Source: Psychrobacter fozii (lineage in GTDB: Bacteria; Pseudomonadota; Gammaproteobacteria; Pseudomonadales; Moraxellaceae). From it: a stretch of 64,000 nucleotides of DNA. The notes beneath the pieces are model-generated. The model was not told the DNA's origin. It saw only the letters and a program-made list of their open reading frames with translations, and did no database searches. Of the stretch, positions 45,638-55,700 are shown one piece after another (the first letter of the stretch is position 1; every line of letters starts with the position of its first letter). The position numbers were made by a program, and so were the translations under genes. The DNA is taken from contig NZ_QJSU01000001.1 in the NCBI RefSeq assembly GCF_003217155.1, positions 1-64,000 on the forward strand. The letters run 5' to 3'.

Positions 45638-46087
45638 TTAATCTTGCAAACAAACCACGATCTCGCCAACCTGTGAATGCCAAGTGATGGGGATAATAAA
45701 AGAACGCTCATTGTTCGGCAACACAATACTTTGCGGAGAGCCTTTAAACACAAGTGGCACAGAGATGTGAAACTCTGGACCAAACTCTTTGCGCGCATTG
45801 CCTGCGATAGTATTAGCCACTTCGCCAGCCAAATCTATATAATTCTCATCACTTTTATCCGTTTCACCCATACTGTCCAATATCGAGGACAGTAACTGAC
45901 GGGTTGCCGAAAAATACACCACACCTTTTTGCCCACCTGATATACCGATGACACCCGTATAGTCATGAACTTTTGGCTGTTTGTTTTCTAACAAATAAGG
46001 AGTGTCTGCGACGAGCTCCTCTCCACCAAACTGATTAAAATAGTTACTGATAATATTTAAAAAAATCTGTAGCTTTTGTTCTTTCAT
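45638..46087 (-). CDS. CheX-like phosphatase domain protein (proximal copy)
   Basis: A 149-residue protein of the same class as its downstream neighbour. The E-x-x-N pattern is in DLAGEVANTIAGNARKEFG (Glu89, Asn92), with HDYTGVIGISGGQKGVVYFS before it. The two copies share length and layout but differ over most positions, so the duplication is old. It starts 29 bp after the receiver gene, which is the likely source of its substrate. No strong ribosome site is visible. Confidence 0.82.
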   Translation of the reverse strand: MKEQKLQIFLNIISNYFNQFGGEELVADTPYLLENKQPKVHDYTGVIGISGGQKGVVYFSATRQLLSSILDSMGETDKSDENYIDLAGEVANTIAGNARKEFGPEFHISVPLVFKGSPQSIVLPNNERSFIIPITWHSQVGEIVVCLQD

Positions 46088-46116
46088 AATAACATCTACT
46101 TAAGTCGTTGAAGGGT

Positions 46117-46479
46117 TTAGTCTTGCATCAATTCATACAAAGACTCGACAAGCTCTTCTTCAGAAAAAGGCTTGCATAAAAATCCGCTGGCACCCAACGA
46201 CAACGCTTCAATGCCAGTGGCTTTGTCAGATAACGCTGACACTACTAAAATACGTACATCAGGATCAATCTCAATGATTTTTTCAATGCATTCGAGACCA
46301 TCCATTTGTGGCATGGTCAAGTCCATCGTGATCACATCAGGACGATGAATATTAAACTTTTCGATAGCTTGAACACCACTGGTGGCCGTAGCAACCAACA
46401 TAAATTGCCCTGAATCGTACGCGCGCTGAATACGATTTCTAATAATATTTGAATCATCAACAATCATTAACTTATACAT
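46117..46479 (-). CDS. CheY-like single-domain response regulator
   Basis: A 120-residue stand-alone receiver domain. The acidic pocket is Asp8-Asp9, the phosphoacceptor is Asp53 in VITMDLTMPQMDG, with Ser81 (VVSALSDK) and Lys103 (LCKPFSEEEL) at the conserved switch positions. There is no DNA-binding or enzymatic output domain. It lies between the CheA-like kinase and two CheX-like proteins, so it is the probable phosphoryl carrier of this set. The target protein is unknown. Confidence 0.92.
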   Translation of the reverse strand: MYKLMIVDDSNIIRNRIQRAYDSGQFMLVATATSGVQAIEKFNIHRPDVITMDLTMPQMDGLECIEKIIEIDPDVRILVVSALSDKATGIEALSLGASGFLCKPFSEEELVESLYELMQD

Positions 46480-46542
46480 AACTGACTTATTACCTTTAAT
46501 GAAGTGCTTGTCGTCCTTGACAATATAACCTGCTATTTTTAA

Positions 46543-48762
46543 TTAAGCTTTAGGCAATGTAATAACAAACCGTGTCATCTGACCCAGCTCACTATTCACA
46601 TTAAGCTTACCATCGTAATCTTTTACTTTCGCTTTGATGATATCAAGACCGACACCGCGGCCGCCGTCTTCATCTGCATCATCTTTAGTGGAAAATCCTG
46701 AAGAAAATAGCTGCTTAAGTAACTGACCTTTAGTCAACTTATTGGCTTCTTCAACACTAAAACGACCTTCTGTGCTTAATTTAGTACGAATGCTATCATA
46801 ATCGATACCTTGACCATCATCTTGTACAATCAGCATGAAGTTCGAATCATTATTTTGCACTTCTAGGTCAATGGTTCCTACCTCAGCCTTACCAGTCAAA
46901 TGACGAACACTTGGCGCTTCGATACCATGCACCACAGCATTACGTAGTAGCTGAATACTCATCTCTTTAAATGGCTTTGCTACATGTTCTGGTATATGCA
47001 CTTGCGTTAGTGTACTACTCTTTACCTGCACTTGCTTACCCTGTCTTTCGGCAATATCTTTTACAAACTCTTCATAAAAAGACAAAAGACCATCATCCTC
47101 GTCACTATCTAGATCGATATCTTGACCGCCATCGATATCAACACTATCGACTGAGTCAGTTGATACTTGTGTCTCGACCATGACTGTTTTTGATGTGCTA
47201 TTTTTAGCAAAATTATCACTTAGTATAAGCGATTCTTCTGCAGGTTTTGACGTCGTTGGTGCTGAGCGGTTGATACGCTCACCTAACGTCGAGATGGTAT
47301 TTGATAAGCTTAATAAGTCATCTAAATGTACTGCCAATGGCAAGAAGTCATTGCCAGATAGCTGACCCTGGTTCTGTAATGCGTGCAATTTATCTTCCGC
47401 ATCAGAGGCAATCTTCGTAAAGCTGTGTAGTTTTAGCGCAGATGCCTCACCTTTTAAACTATGCATCTCGCGGTAAATAGCTTTTAATTTTCCTTCAAGC
47501 TCATACTGCGAGCTACCAGGATTTTTCAAGATATTATTCATTTTTTCGATATGCATCTGAGTATTAATAATGAACTCATTAATAATCTTCGGATTTACAT
47601 TTAAGATAGTGGTTAACATCTCAATTTGCATATCATTTTGTGAGCGCTCTTTCTCTAAACGCTGCTCTAAGTAAACGGCATCTGATACATCATTGACGTT
47701 AACCAAAATACGTGCAATGTCTTTATCATCATAAACTCGTGAAAACTTAAAGTCTAAGAAGCGATTATCTGTTGCTTTACTGCCAGACGCATTATGCAAC
47801 ATCACCTTATGCAAAGGATTGAGAGAATTCACCAATTTTTCTTTAACTCGTGGATTGTAGAGCTGCTCAATAAACTGCTGTGTTGTCTTCAAATCCTTAT
47901 CAGAAATACGGCCACGTAAAACATTGGCAAAGTTCTCTCCTGATAACTGATCAGAACCGATAATACCGTTTAGTGCTTTAGAATGCTGTTGACCAATATT
48001 CAGATCTTTATCAAGCAAGAATAGACCCGTACTTACCGTTTCCATAATTTCTTGCGTTTCGCGACGAGCAGCGAACGCTTCAGCATCCGTTTCACGCAAA
48101 CGACGTACAAAGAAGAATACGAAGATTAAGAAGTATGTGAAAATAGCAGCAACACCAAGTAGCTGAATCAATCGAATCGTCGTTGCTTGGCGTTCTGCAC
48201 TATTAAACACGTCTTTAGTTAGATTATCTAAAGAGTCATTGATAAATAAACTTGATGTTTTTGCTTGCTCAACTGCTTGAGCCAGATCATCTTCTGAGGA
48301 CACCATGATATTATCAGCATCTTTTAGGTATGTCTGAATCTTAGGCTCTAATGCTTTCCACTGCTCATCAGCTGCTGCAATATTTACTTGTGCATTGCTG
48401 TCAATATTTGGCAAATCATAGCTTTTGCCATCAGCGTCAGTAATTGTTCCACCTTGCTCGATAGCAGACAAAGAGCCAGTAATTAACGCAGTATTTTGCT
48501 CCAAACGGCTTAGGGAACGTTGTATGTGTGGAGAATTGGTATCCTCACCATAACTGTTATCTAAATCAAAAAGATCTTTAATTACCGCCTGTGCACTATT
48601 AGCAACTTGGTTGGTTTGATCAATTAAAGCGGTGTTTCTTTCTAATAAACTTGATGTATAAAAAGTAAAGGCTAACAAAGCACCGATTAGAGATAAAAAC
48701 AGTGCAATCGAAACAATCAGACCTTGATAGCGCTTATTGTCAACGTTGGATATGGTTGCCAT
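46543..48762 (-). CDS. Membrane-bound CheA-like sensor kinase (HPt + CheA-type ATPase)
   Basis: A 739-residue protein. TM1 is at about 13-35, an extracytoplasmic helical domain at 36-196 and TM2 at 197-219. A PAS-like domain (about 235-365) with a coiled coil follows. An HPt domain has His434 in REMHSLKGEASALKLH, the CheA P1 motif. A Ser/Thr/Asp-rich linker (500-560) leads to a CheA-type ATPase domain with N box QLLRNAVVHGIEAP (Asn608, His612), G1 DDGQGID (648-654) and G2 GRGVGLD (701-707). There is no HisKA domain, receiver or C-terminal CheW-like domain, so it is not a normal CheA. AAGGAA precedes the ATG; the start is 12 bp after the lipoprotein gene. Confidence 0.9.
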   Translation of the reverse strand: MATISNVDNKRYQGLIVSIALFLSLIGALLAFTFYTSSLLERNTALIDQTNQVANSAQAVIKDLFDLDNSYGEDTNSPHIQRSLSRLEQNTALITGSLSAIEQGGTITDADGKSYDLPNIDSNAQVNIAAADEQWKALEPKIQTYLKDADNIMVSSEDDLAQAVEQAKTSSLFINDSLDNLTKDVFNSAERQATTIRLIQLLGVAAIFTYFLIFVFFFVRRLRETDAEAFAARRETQEIMETVSTGLFLLDKDLNIGQQHSKALNGIIGSDQLSGENFANVLRGRISDKDLKTTQQFIEQLYNPRVKEKLVNSLNPLHKVMLHNASGSKATDNRFLDFKFSRVYDDKDIARILVNVNDVSDAVYLEQRLEKERSQNDMQIEMLTTILNVNPKIINEFIINTQMHIEKMNNILKNPGSSQYELEGKLKAIYREMHSLKGEASALKLHSFTKIASDAEDKLHALQNQGQLSGNDFLPLAVHLDDLLSLSNTISTLGERINRSAPTTSKPAEESLILSDNFAKNSTSKTVMVETQVSTDSVDSVDIDGGQDIDLDSDEDDGLLSFYEEFVKDIAERQGKQVQVKSSTLTQVHIPEHVAKPFKEMSIQLLRNAVVHGIEAPSVRHLTGKAEVGTIDLEVQNNDSNFMLIVQDDGQGIDYDSIRTKLSTEGRFSVEEANKLTKGQLLKQLFSSGFSTKDDADEDGGRGVGLDIIKAKVKDYDGKLNVNSELGQMTRFVITLPKA

Positions 48763-48774
48763 CTTCAGAATTCC

Positions 48775-49653
48775 TTAGTTCAATTGCTTATTAGTGATGT
48801 CAGAGGTGTCTTTATCAGCAGGGTCGGCTTCACCTAACCAGCGCTCTTCAATCTCTTTAAATGTTCCTTTTTCTTTAAGCTTGGCAATACCTTCGTTCAC
48901 AGTCTTAATTAGCTTAGTGTTTTCTTTTGCCATTAACACTACTTGCTGTGCTGAAGGCGCATCTGCAGCTTCGTAAGGTACGATCGTAACTTTGTGCTCT
49001 GGATAACCTTTTACAATATATTGTAAGACTGGCATGTCATATAAGAAAACATCAGTATTACCCTGTATCAAATCTTGGTAAGCCAAAAATGCAGTAGATC
49101 TTGAGACTAGCTCAACTGAGCCACCCATCTCTTTTAGAGTATCTTCTTCTTTAGAGCCTTCTAGCGTACCTGTCTTCAAGCCTTTGATATCATTTAAACC
49201 ATTGATATCAAACTTACCCTCTAAATACATAATAGTCGCTGGATTGAAGAAATAAGGCGTTGATAATCCATATCTTACTGCGCGATCGTCTTTATAAGAG
49301 ATGCCTGAGATAGCTAGGTCACGCTTTCCTGACTCGACACTGTCGAACATATCTTGCCACGTTTCTTTATAAAACTCGACTTTAAAGCCCTGCTCTTCCC
49401 CAATAGCTCTAATAGAGTCAACGTCAGTGCCTTGCATATTTCCATAATCATCTTGAAATGAGAAAGGTGGTAAATCACCAGTCATCGCAACCTTTAATGT
49501 TGGCGCTGTATCAGGCAGACTACTAACAAAGTTATCCTTACTTTCCGTTACTGGTGTACCAGTAGTATTAGTATTCTCTTGAGTGGAAGAGTTACCACAG
49601 CCAAATAGGCCGACACTCAATACAATTGGTAACACTCGATATAACTGCATCAT
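48775..49653 (-). CDS. Family 3 solute-binding lipoprotein, likely sensor subunit
   Basis: A 292-residue periplasmic binding protein of the amino-acid (SBP_bac_3) type. The N-terminus is a lipoprotein signal peptide with lipobox LFGC (Cys19). The mature part has LKVAMTGDLPPFSFQDDYGNMQGTDVDSIRAI, DLAISGISYKDDRA and the C-terminal TVNEGIAKLKEKGTFKEIEERWLG. No ABC permease or ATPase gene accompanies it; instead a membrane kinase follows 12 bp later. A sensory rather than transport role is therefore inferred. AAGGG lies before the ATG. Confidence 0.88.
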   Translation of the reverse strand: MMQLYRVLPIVLSVGLFGCGNSSTQENTNTTGTPVTESKDNFVSSLPDTAPTLKVAMTGDLPPFSFQDDYGNMQGTDVDSIRAIGEEQGFKVEFYKETWQDMFDSVESGKRDLAISGISYKDDRAVRYGLSTPYFFNPATIMYLEGKFDINGLNDIKGLKTGTLEGSKEEDTLKEMGGSVELVSRSTAFLAYQDLIQGNTDVFLYDMPVLQYIVKGYPEHKVTIVPYEAADAPSAQQVVLMAKENTKLIKTVNEGIAKLKEKGTFKEIEERWLGEADPADKDTSDITNKQLN

Positions 49654-50002
49654 AATCTACCCTTTACGCTTAACGTTGTTATACATTTCAGTGAAAAATA
49701 ATTTAGCAAGGTTATACAATATATTCGCAATACTTTCTTACAGAAAGTTACGTTTGATAATACTTATCTAAATTTATGATTGCAATAACTATGTTGGACA
49801 ATTAGTAAAAAGTAATCTATAAAAAGAAAAAATTACATATATATAAGTTTATTTTTTAGGATCTAATTTTCAATAACCCTATGTTTAATAATTGATTTTT
49901 ATATATTTCAAAGAAACCATGATACATAAAAAAAGCATTTATACGTACCAAACGTATAAATGCTTCTTAAAATATAATTAAAAAAATATTGCAGCTTCTA
50001 GA
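49654..50002. other. Promoter region of the chemosensory-like operon
   Basis: About 350 very AT-rich bases. It holds the terminator of the MFS gene at its right part (49928-49965). The operon promoter must lie in the left part, but the base composition is too AT-rich to settle on one. Confidence 0.4.
49928..49965 (-). terminator. Rho-independent terminator after the MFS gene
   Basis: On the minus strand AAGCATTTATACGT and ACGTATAAATGCTT form a 14-bp perfect stem with a 5-nt loop, followed by seven T. Confidence 0.92.
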
Positions 50003-51262
50003 TTACTCAGCATCATCCAAATTTAAGTTACGATCTATTTGCCAGATCAGGAAACAACCTAAGCCCATCAGTGCAAACATGGCAATACCGATTTTGAGCA
50101 CTGGATTGACCGGAAATAGGTTTAATAATAATCCACCGAAAATACCAACAGAGAACATCAGTGAGCCTTGTAACGCACTCGCCATACCAGCGCGGCGCTT
50201 TTGGAAAGCAAGTGCAATAGCAGAGGCATTTGGCTGAGTCAGACCTAAACCTGAAATACAAAAGAAAATACAGGCAAGTACCAATGGTAGCCAAGCATCT
50301 GTACCCAAAAACAATCCTATGACGAAAAGCACGCCTGCAGAAATAACCTGCATCATCGCACCAAAGCGTAAGATACTCAGAATACGAAAGCGATTGGTCA
50401 ACCATTGATTTAGCTGAGTCAGGCCCACAAAGCCTGCTGCGTTCATGCCAAACAACCAACCAAAATGAGTCGCTGATACACCATAAGTATCCATAATCAA
50501 TTCAGAAGCTGAGCTGATGTAGACAAACATAGCCCCCATCAGCAAACCACCGCCAATCGCCGGATAGTTAAATGTTTTGTCTTTTAACAAGTCCCAGTAC
50601 TGACTAAGCACTTCTTTTGCAGGGCGTACATTGCGGTTTTCTTCAGTCAGTGTTTCAAAAAAGAAAAACTTCGTAAGCAACAAATTAAGCGTACCAAAGG
50701 CCGCCAAAAACCAAAAGATAGAGTGCCAGCTAGAGAACTGTAGAAACAGCGCACCCAGTGATGGTGCTAATATTGGTGCCAGTCCCATCACCAAAATCAT
50801 AATAGAAAATGCTTTTGCTGTTTGTTTGGCCGTCAAACGGTCACGAATCGCTGCACGAGTGACCACCGCTCCAACACAAGCGCCAAGTGCTTGCATCGTA
50901 CGCCCGACGAATAAAACATACTCATTATCAGTGGTCGCACAGACGATTGAAGCGATGACATATAACGTCATGCCTATATATAACGGCTTTACTCGACCAA
51001 CACGATCACTAAACGGCCCGTAAAACAGCTGACCGAACACCAAACCTAAAAAATAAGCTGGGACAGAGTTGGCCATAAAGGCAGTGGAGACACCAAAGTC
51101 ATCCGCCATCGACGGTAGTGCCGGTAGATACATATCGATAGACAGCGGCCCTACCGCGACGATAAGTCCGAGCATCATAATCCATGCAACGGGCAAATCA
51201 GCAGAGCGTACGCGCTCAGAAGCGATAGGTTTGTTAGGCAAGGAGGATTTTTGAGCAGACAT
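50003..51262 (-). CDS. Bcr/CflA-family drug efflux MFS transporter
   Basis: A 419-residue proton-coupled exporter with about 12 transmembrane helices. The family start GPLSIDMYLPALPSMADDFGVS in helix 1 and the motif GQLFYGPFSDRVGRVKPL (MFS motif A) are clear, as is GLTQPNASAIALAF later. Family members export chloramphenicol, bicyclomycin, sulfonamides or dipeptides; the substrate here is not determined. Terminator follows. Confidence 0.92.
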   Translation of the reverse strand: MSAQKSSLPNKPIASERVRSADLPVAWIMMLGLIVAVGPLSIDMYLPALPSMADDFGVSTAFMANSVPAYFLGLVFGQLFYGPFSDRVGRVKPLYIGMTLYVIASIVCATTDNEYVLFVGRTMQALGACVGAVVTRAAIRDRLTAKQTAKAFSIMILVMGLAPILAPSLGALFLQFSSWHSIFWFLAAFGTLNLLLTKFFFFETLTEENRNVRPAKEVLSQYWDLLKDKTFNYPAIGGGLLMGAMFVYISSASELIMDTYGVSATHFGWLFGMNAAGFVGLTQLNQWLTNRFRILSILRFGAMMQVISAGVLFVIGLFLGTDAWLPLVLACIFFCISGLGLTQPNASAIALAFQKRRAGMASALQGSLMFSVGIFGGLLLNLFPVNPVLKIGIAMFALMGLGCFLIWQIDRNLNLDDAE

Positions 51263-51617
51263 ATTTAGGCCATTTTATATAGTGATTTTTATTTTATTAT
51301 TCATACTTGCATTGTTTTAGCCTTTACTTAATATCGACAGCAAAGGCTATTAACAACAATAGTGTATAGTTACATACATCTGTACAAACAGACAATGCTA
51401 TATCGCACTATCTGCTTGTATTTCAATGGAAGTATAACGTTAATAAAACAATCGCTAATCACTATAGTCATTTCACTATAAAAGTATTACTGCGTTAACC
51501 TCACTTGACGTATTTAACATACCTCTACACTTGGTTGCCTTGTACGACTTTTAAATTGAATCGACTATACAATGAATGCCTAAAATATAAATGACGATTT
51601 GTTTAATAAAAAATCGA
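51263..51617. other. Intergenic region between crotonase and MFS genes
   Basis: About 355 bp holding dispersed element copy 8 (51463-51569) and the upstream region of the MFS gene. Nothing else recognised. Confidence 0.5.
51463..51569 (-). repeat. Dispersed TIR element, copy 8 (subtype B, full length)
   Basis: 107 bp in reverse orientation, from TATAGTCATTTCACTATAAA to TTAAATTGAATCGACTATA. On the minus strand it reads GTACAAGGCAACCAAGTG and GAGGTTAACGCAGTAATAC, close to copies 2 and 5. Confidence 0.87.
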
Positions 51618-52430
51618 TTAGCGGAACTGACGTTTGCCAAATGCAGTACTGGCTTGCTTGGCTTTTCTGAGCGCAAGTTTGCGGTTTTGACCAAGCATCA
51701 TTCTGAGCTGCCATACTTTTTCTTTATATAAGGTTGTCGCTGGCTGATGATGCATAGCATTGATGATACGCTTACTGGCTAGTACGGCATCAGGAGAGCG
51801 CTCTGCAAATTCAGCGGCAAGCTGCTGAGCCTGCTCAAGTGGTGTCTCGCTACAATGACTGACAAGCCCTAATGCCTTACCTTCATTAGCATCGATGATA
51901 CGTGCACTCATGGCCAATTCTTTGAGCACATCCTCTCGCACCACGCCAAACGCCGATTGGGTCAAGCCCATATCTGGCACTAGGCCCCACTTGGCTTCCA
52001 TAATAGACAGCTTACAATCGGGATGGCTGATGCGCACATCGCAAGCCAGCGCTAATTGCAGCCCTGCACCAATACAATAGCCTTCTAATACAGCAATCAC
52101 TGGTACAGGCACATCGCGCCAAGCAAGACAAACGCGTTGGAACGAGCTTTGCCATGGCTTTATGAGTTCCCAAAATGCAAATACCTTGTTTTTTGGATGG
52201 TTTAAATCACCCAAATCGATACCTGCACAGAACGTGCCTTCTGCACCATTTAAAATAACCGCTCGTATCATTTTATCTTTGCTAATACGACCTGCCAAAG
52301 CAATCAATTCCCTCACTACTTTGAAACTCATGGCGTTTTTTTTGTGTGGGCGATTCAGCGTCACCGTTAATATATTATCAGTGATAGCAACTTTTAAGGT
52401 TTCATACTGGTCAGTGGCAATTGGGCTCAT
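51618..52430 (-). CDS. Enoyl-CoA hydratase/isomerase family protein (crotonase fold)
   Basis: A 270-residue crotonase-family enzyme acting on an acyl-CoA. It has the oxyanion-hole segments GTFCAGIDLGDL and EGYCIGAGLQLALACDVRIS and the acidic loop EAKWGLVPDMGLT, so active-site acidic residues are present. Whether it is a hydratase or an isomerase cannot be told. AAGGA lies 5 nt before the ATG. It stands alone, with no other beta-oxidation gene nearby. Confidence 0.88.
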   Translation of the reverse strand: MSPIATDQYETLKVAITDNILTVTLNRPHKKNAMSFKVVRELIALAGRISKDKMIRAVILNGAEGTFCAGIDLGDLNHPKNKVFAFWELIKPWQSSFQRVCLAWRDVPVPVIAVLEGYCIGAGLQLALACDVRISHPDCKLSIMEAKWGLVPDMGLTQSAFGVVREDVLKELAMSARIIDANEGKALGLVSHCSETPLEQAQQLAAEFAERSPDAVLASKRIINAMHHQPATTLYKEKVWQLRMMLGQNRKLALRKAKQASTAFGKRQFR

Positions 52431-52764
52431 AACAATCCTTATTAATGAATAAAATATAGCGCTGGTATTTTAAGGTTCAACAGACTCCAATATTAGCAGG
52501 CTTATCTCTACCCTACCGCAGCAATAACTGACTGCGACGGTACTATATTCAATCCTCTATAAATTAGATATGGTATCAGTCTCGTTTAGTCTACTACTTT
52601 TAACACTTTCACTCGCCTTCCTTGTGTCCAAATTACATTGAATCGACTATATATAAAAAGTGTCATATATAAGTCGCTCATGAACTATCACAAAGCCATT
52701 TATCAAAAAGCCACTTATCAAAAAATCACGGACGTTATAATTAATAATTTATTTTATTATTTAA
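52431..52764. other. Intergenic region between gacS and crotonase genes
   Basis: About 330 bp with dispersed element copy 9 (52544-52651). A short AAAGCCACTTATCAAAAA-like duplication (near 52690-52730) is visible. No terminator is clear after gacS. Confidence 0.45.
52544..52651 (-). repeat. Dispersed TIR element, copy 9 (subtype A, full length)
   Basis: 108 bp in reverse orientation, from TATATTCAATCCTCTATAAA to TTACATTGAATCGACTATA. On the minus strand the inner part reads GGAAGGCGAGTGAAAGTG and TACTACAAGT-like sequence as in copy 1. Confidence 0.87.
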
Positions 52765-55700
52765 TTAGATCATTTTCCACGTCATATCATTTTCACTTAA
52801 ACGATGATAATTAAGCTGAGGATAGCCAGATAAATCTAACATCTGCAAATTATTTAACGCTGCTATTAATCCCTCGTAATACGGCTCAAGCATAGCAAAC
52901 TGAGCGGGAGTCGTATGCTGCACATTCAATAAGCATTTATCTTCTAGGTCTTGACTGGCCTGACGTAACTGCGGTACACCTGTATAACGACTACCACCTA
53001 ATATGCGATGGGCAATTTGCGCCAGCATGTTACGATCCCCAGTTTCCCATGCCTGAGTTAATGCCTGCTTTTCATCATTTATGGTGTCAAGCATCATAAT
53101 AATGAGCTTGGCTGCCAAATCAGGTTTATTCGCTGAGCGATTGAGCGCGTCTTGCCAATCTAGAATATTTGAAGCGTCTATATCTTTAGCCCCTACATGA
53201 CCATCATGTAGGTTATGTTTACTGGGATAGTTACTGCCGTCTAGACCCTTTCTGCTTTGTTCATATGCTGCCGAATCTGTACGAGCGATTACTCTGTTGT
53301 AAGAGCTGCCTATCGGTTTTTTTGGTGCTGATAATAGTGGCACTTGGCCATGTTTATTTAAGTGTAATCCTTCATAACGAGGCTGAGTCTCACGCGGTGG
53401 TTCTCGTCTATGATCGTCACGAGGCTGACTATCTCGCAGGTAGTCATCACGAATTTTCTTCAATGATAAAGGGCGAGTAATCTTTTGCGGATTTATGCTA
53501 TCAGATACGCCATCTCTAGTAATCCCATTACTTTTTGACATAGAACCTGTCGTGACAGTTGCATCAGTAGGCCAAGTTGACTGGTTTTCAATTTCTCTAT
53601 TTTGCCAATCGCTAGGTTGAGCGCTATTGCTTATCGAGTGGCCGATTACCGGATCGATAGCGCCTAAGCTCTGTTCTGACAAATCGCTTTCATTCAAACC
53701 AATACTTTGCAAGTCAGTGTCAGGCAGCAGCATCGATTCTGATGTTGTTGTACGTCCAAGCCATTTCTGTAGTACTTGCAGTAACTGCGGCTGACTAATA
53801 GGCTTACCAACATAGTCGTTGATGCCACTGGCAATGAGCTTGTCACGCTCGTCAGCCAACCCATGTGCCGTCAGAGCAATGATAGGAATACGGTTATCAT
53901 CACTCTCAATATTACGAATTTGGCGGGCTGCCTCATGCCCTGACATACGCGGCATTTGAATATCCATAAAGATTAAATCAATACTGCCTTTATCTTGAGT
54001 AGCCGCTTTATCTTCAGTATTTGCCTCTTCATAAAGCGCACTGTTTGATTTTTTGTTCACCTCATCGCGCGCTTCGGCTTTAGATATCTGGGTTTTATTT
54101 GACAAGCTTTGCTTATCATTTTTCGATGATTTAGTATGTTTGGTTTGTTGCTTACTAATAATTTCTATGGCATCAAAACCACTACTCGCTGTCACCACCT
54201 GAATACCCAGCTCGCTCAGCAAAGCGTCTAGCACCAGTAAATTGGGTAGATGATCATCGACTGCTAGTACCGTCACCCCTTTCCACCGTGGCTCTTGCAG
54301 GCTTTTTGCAACACTGCGTTTCTGCGTGTCTAGCATGGCATAGAGCTGTCTTTTATCTAATGGCTCATACAATATGTTGGCGTGATAGCGATTTAAGAGC
54401 GCTTGGTCGGCCGCCACTTGGTAGCCAAACACGGCAAGCTTACCTTGATAATGTAGACGAATTTGTTTTAGCAGCGCCATCATATCGTCTTGTGTATCAT
54501 CATCAACGATGACCCAGTCCCAATAATTGCCGCGTTCTTTTAATGACTCAAGTACACCCGGTAATGAGTTCGCTTGGGTAAGCGTAATCGGTAAATACTG
54601 TAAGCTGGCTTTGAGCACTTGAATAGATGCCGTATGATTAATCCACACCAACACATTAAACTCATCGGTCTCACTTGCCAGCGGCGCTAATACTGGTAGC
54701 TCAATCGTCTGACCAGTAGCGGCCTCTAGCACGTCAACATGTGCTGGCATACGAAACCAAAACGTTGCGCCTTGATTGGCAATGTTTTCTTGGGCATTGT
54801 CATGAAAACCAATATCACCGCCCATCAGTCGCGTCAGTTGCTTAGATATGACTAGACCCAATCCGGTACCACCGTATTGACGAGTAATTGATGGGTCACC
54901 TTGGCTAAAGCTCTGGAACAGCATTTTCTGATCTTCTAAAGAAATACCTTTGCCACTATCCTGTACACTAATCATTAGGTAGTTGTCACGATGATCATCC
55001 AAACTGACGCGTACGACCACATCGCCACTGTCAGTGAACTTAATCGCATTACCTACGATATTGGTCAGTACTTGCTTGAGACGCAGAGCATCACCGTTGA
55101 TACGCATCGGCACATCATTATAAAAGAGCACGGCCATGCGCAAACCTTTCTCTGCTGAGACTGGAGAGAGCATATCAACCACATCATAAATGGTGTCATA
55201 GAGATCGAACTCATGGCGATCGAGTACCAGTTTACCGGCTTCAATTTTGGAGAAATCCAAGACATCATTGACCAATGCAAGTAAATGCGCAGAAGACTTA
55301 CGTATGGTTTGCACATACAAATCTTGCTCAGGATTCAATTCACCATGACGTGCCAGCAGATTGATGAAACCATCGATACTATTAAGAGGTGTACGCAACT
55401 CATGGCTGATATTGGCCAAAAATGCTGACTTGGCTTGGCTGGTTGAGATAGCTGCATCACGCGCATTACGAATAGAGATGTTTTGCATCTCCATCTCATC
55501 AAATGCCAAACGCAAATCGTCTTCGGTTTGCTCAGCATGATCTTTAAGCTCCTGAAAGCTCATATGCAAGCGGCGCAACGTCCTAACCAAATCTTGCTGT
55601 AGTAGATTTAGCTCGCCATCTGACTCAACTGGAATTGGATAATATAGGTTGTCGACATGGGTACGCTGTAGCTGTAATCGCAGCTCATAGATAGGTGCTA

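Noticed and set aside
46543..48762. Calling the membrane kinase a normal chemotaxis CheA
   Set aside because: It has two transmembrane helices and a PAS-like domain and lacks a CheW-like domain, and no che, MCP or flagellar genes lie nearby.
48775..49653. Calling the solute-binding lipoprotein part of an amino-acid ABC importer
   Set aside because: No permease or ATPase gene is present in the operon, and the next gene 12 bp downstream is a sensor kinase.
52680..52735. A short near-duplication (AAAGCCA.TTATCAAAAA) between gacS and the crotonase gene
   Set aside because: Only two partial copies of about 17 bp in AT-rich DNA; too short and common to support a feature.
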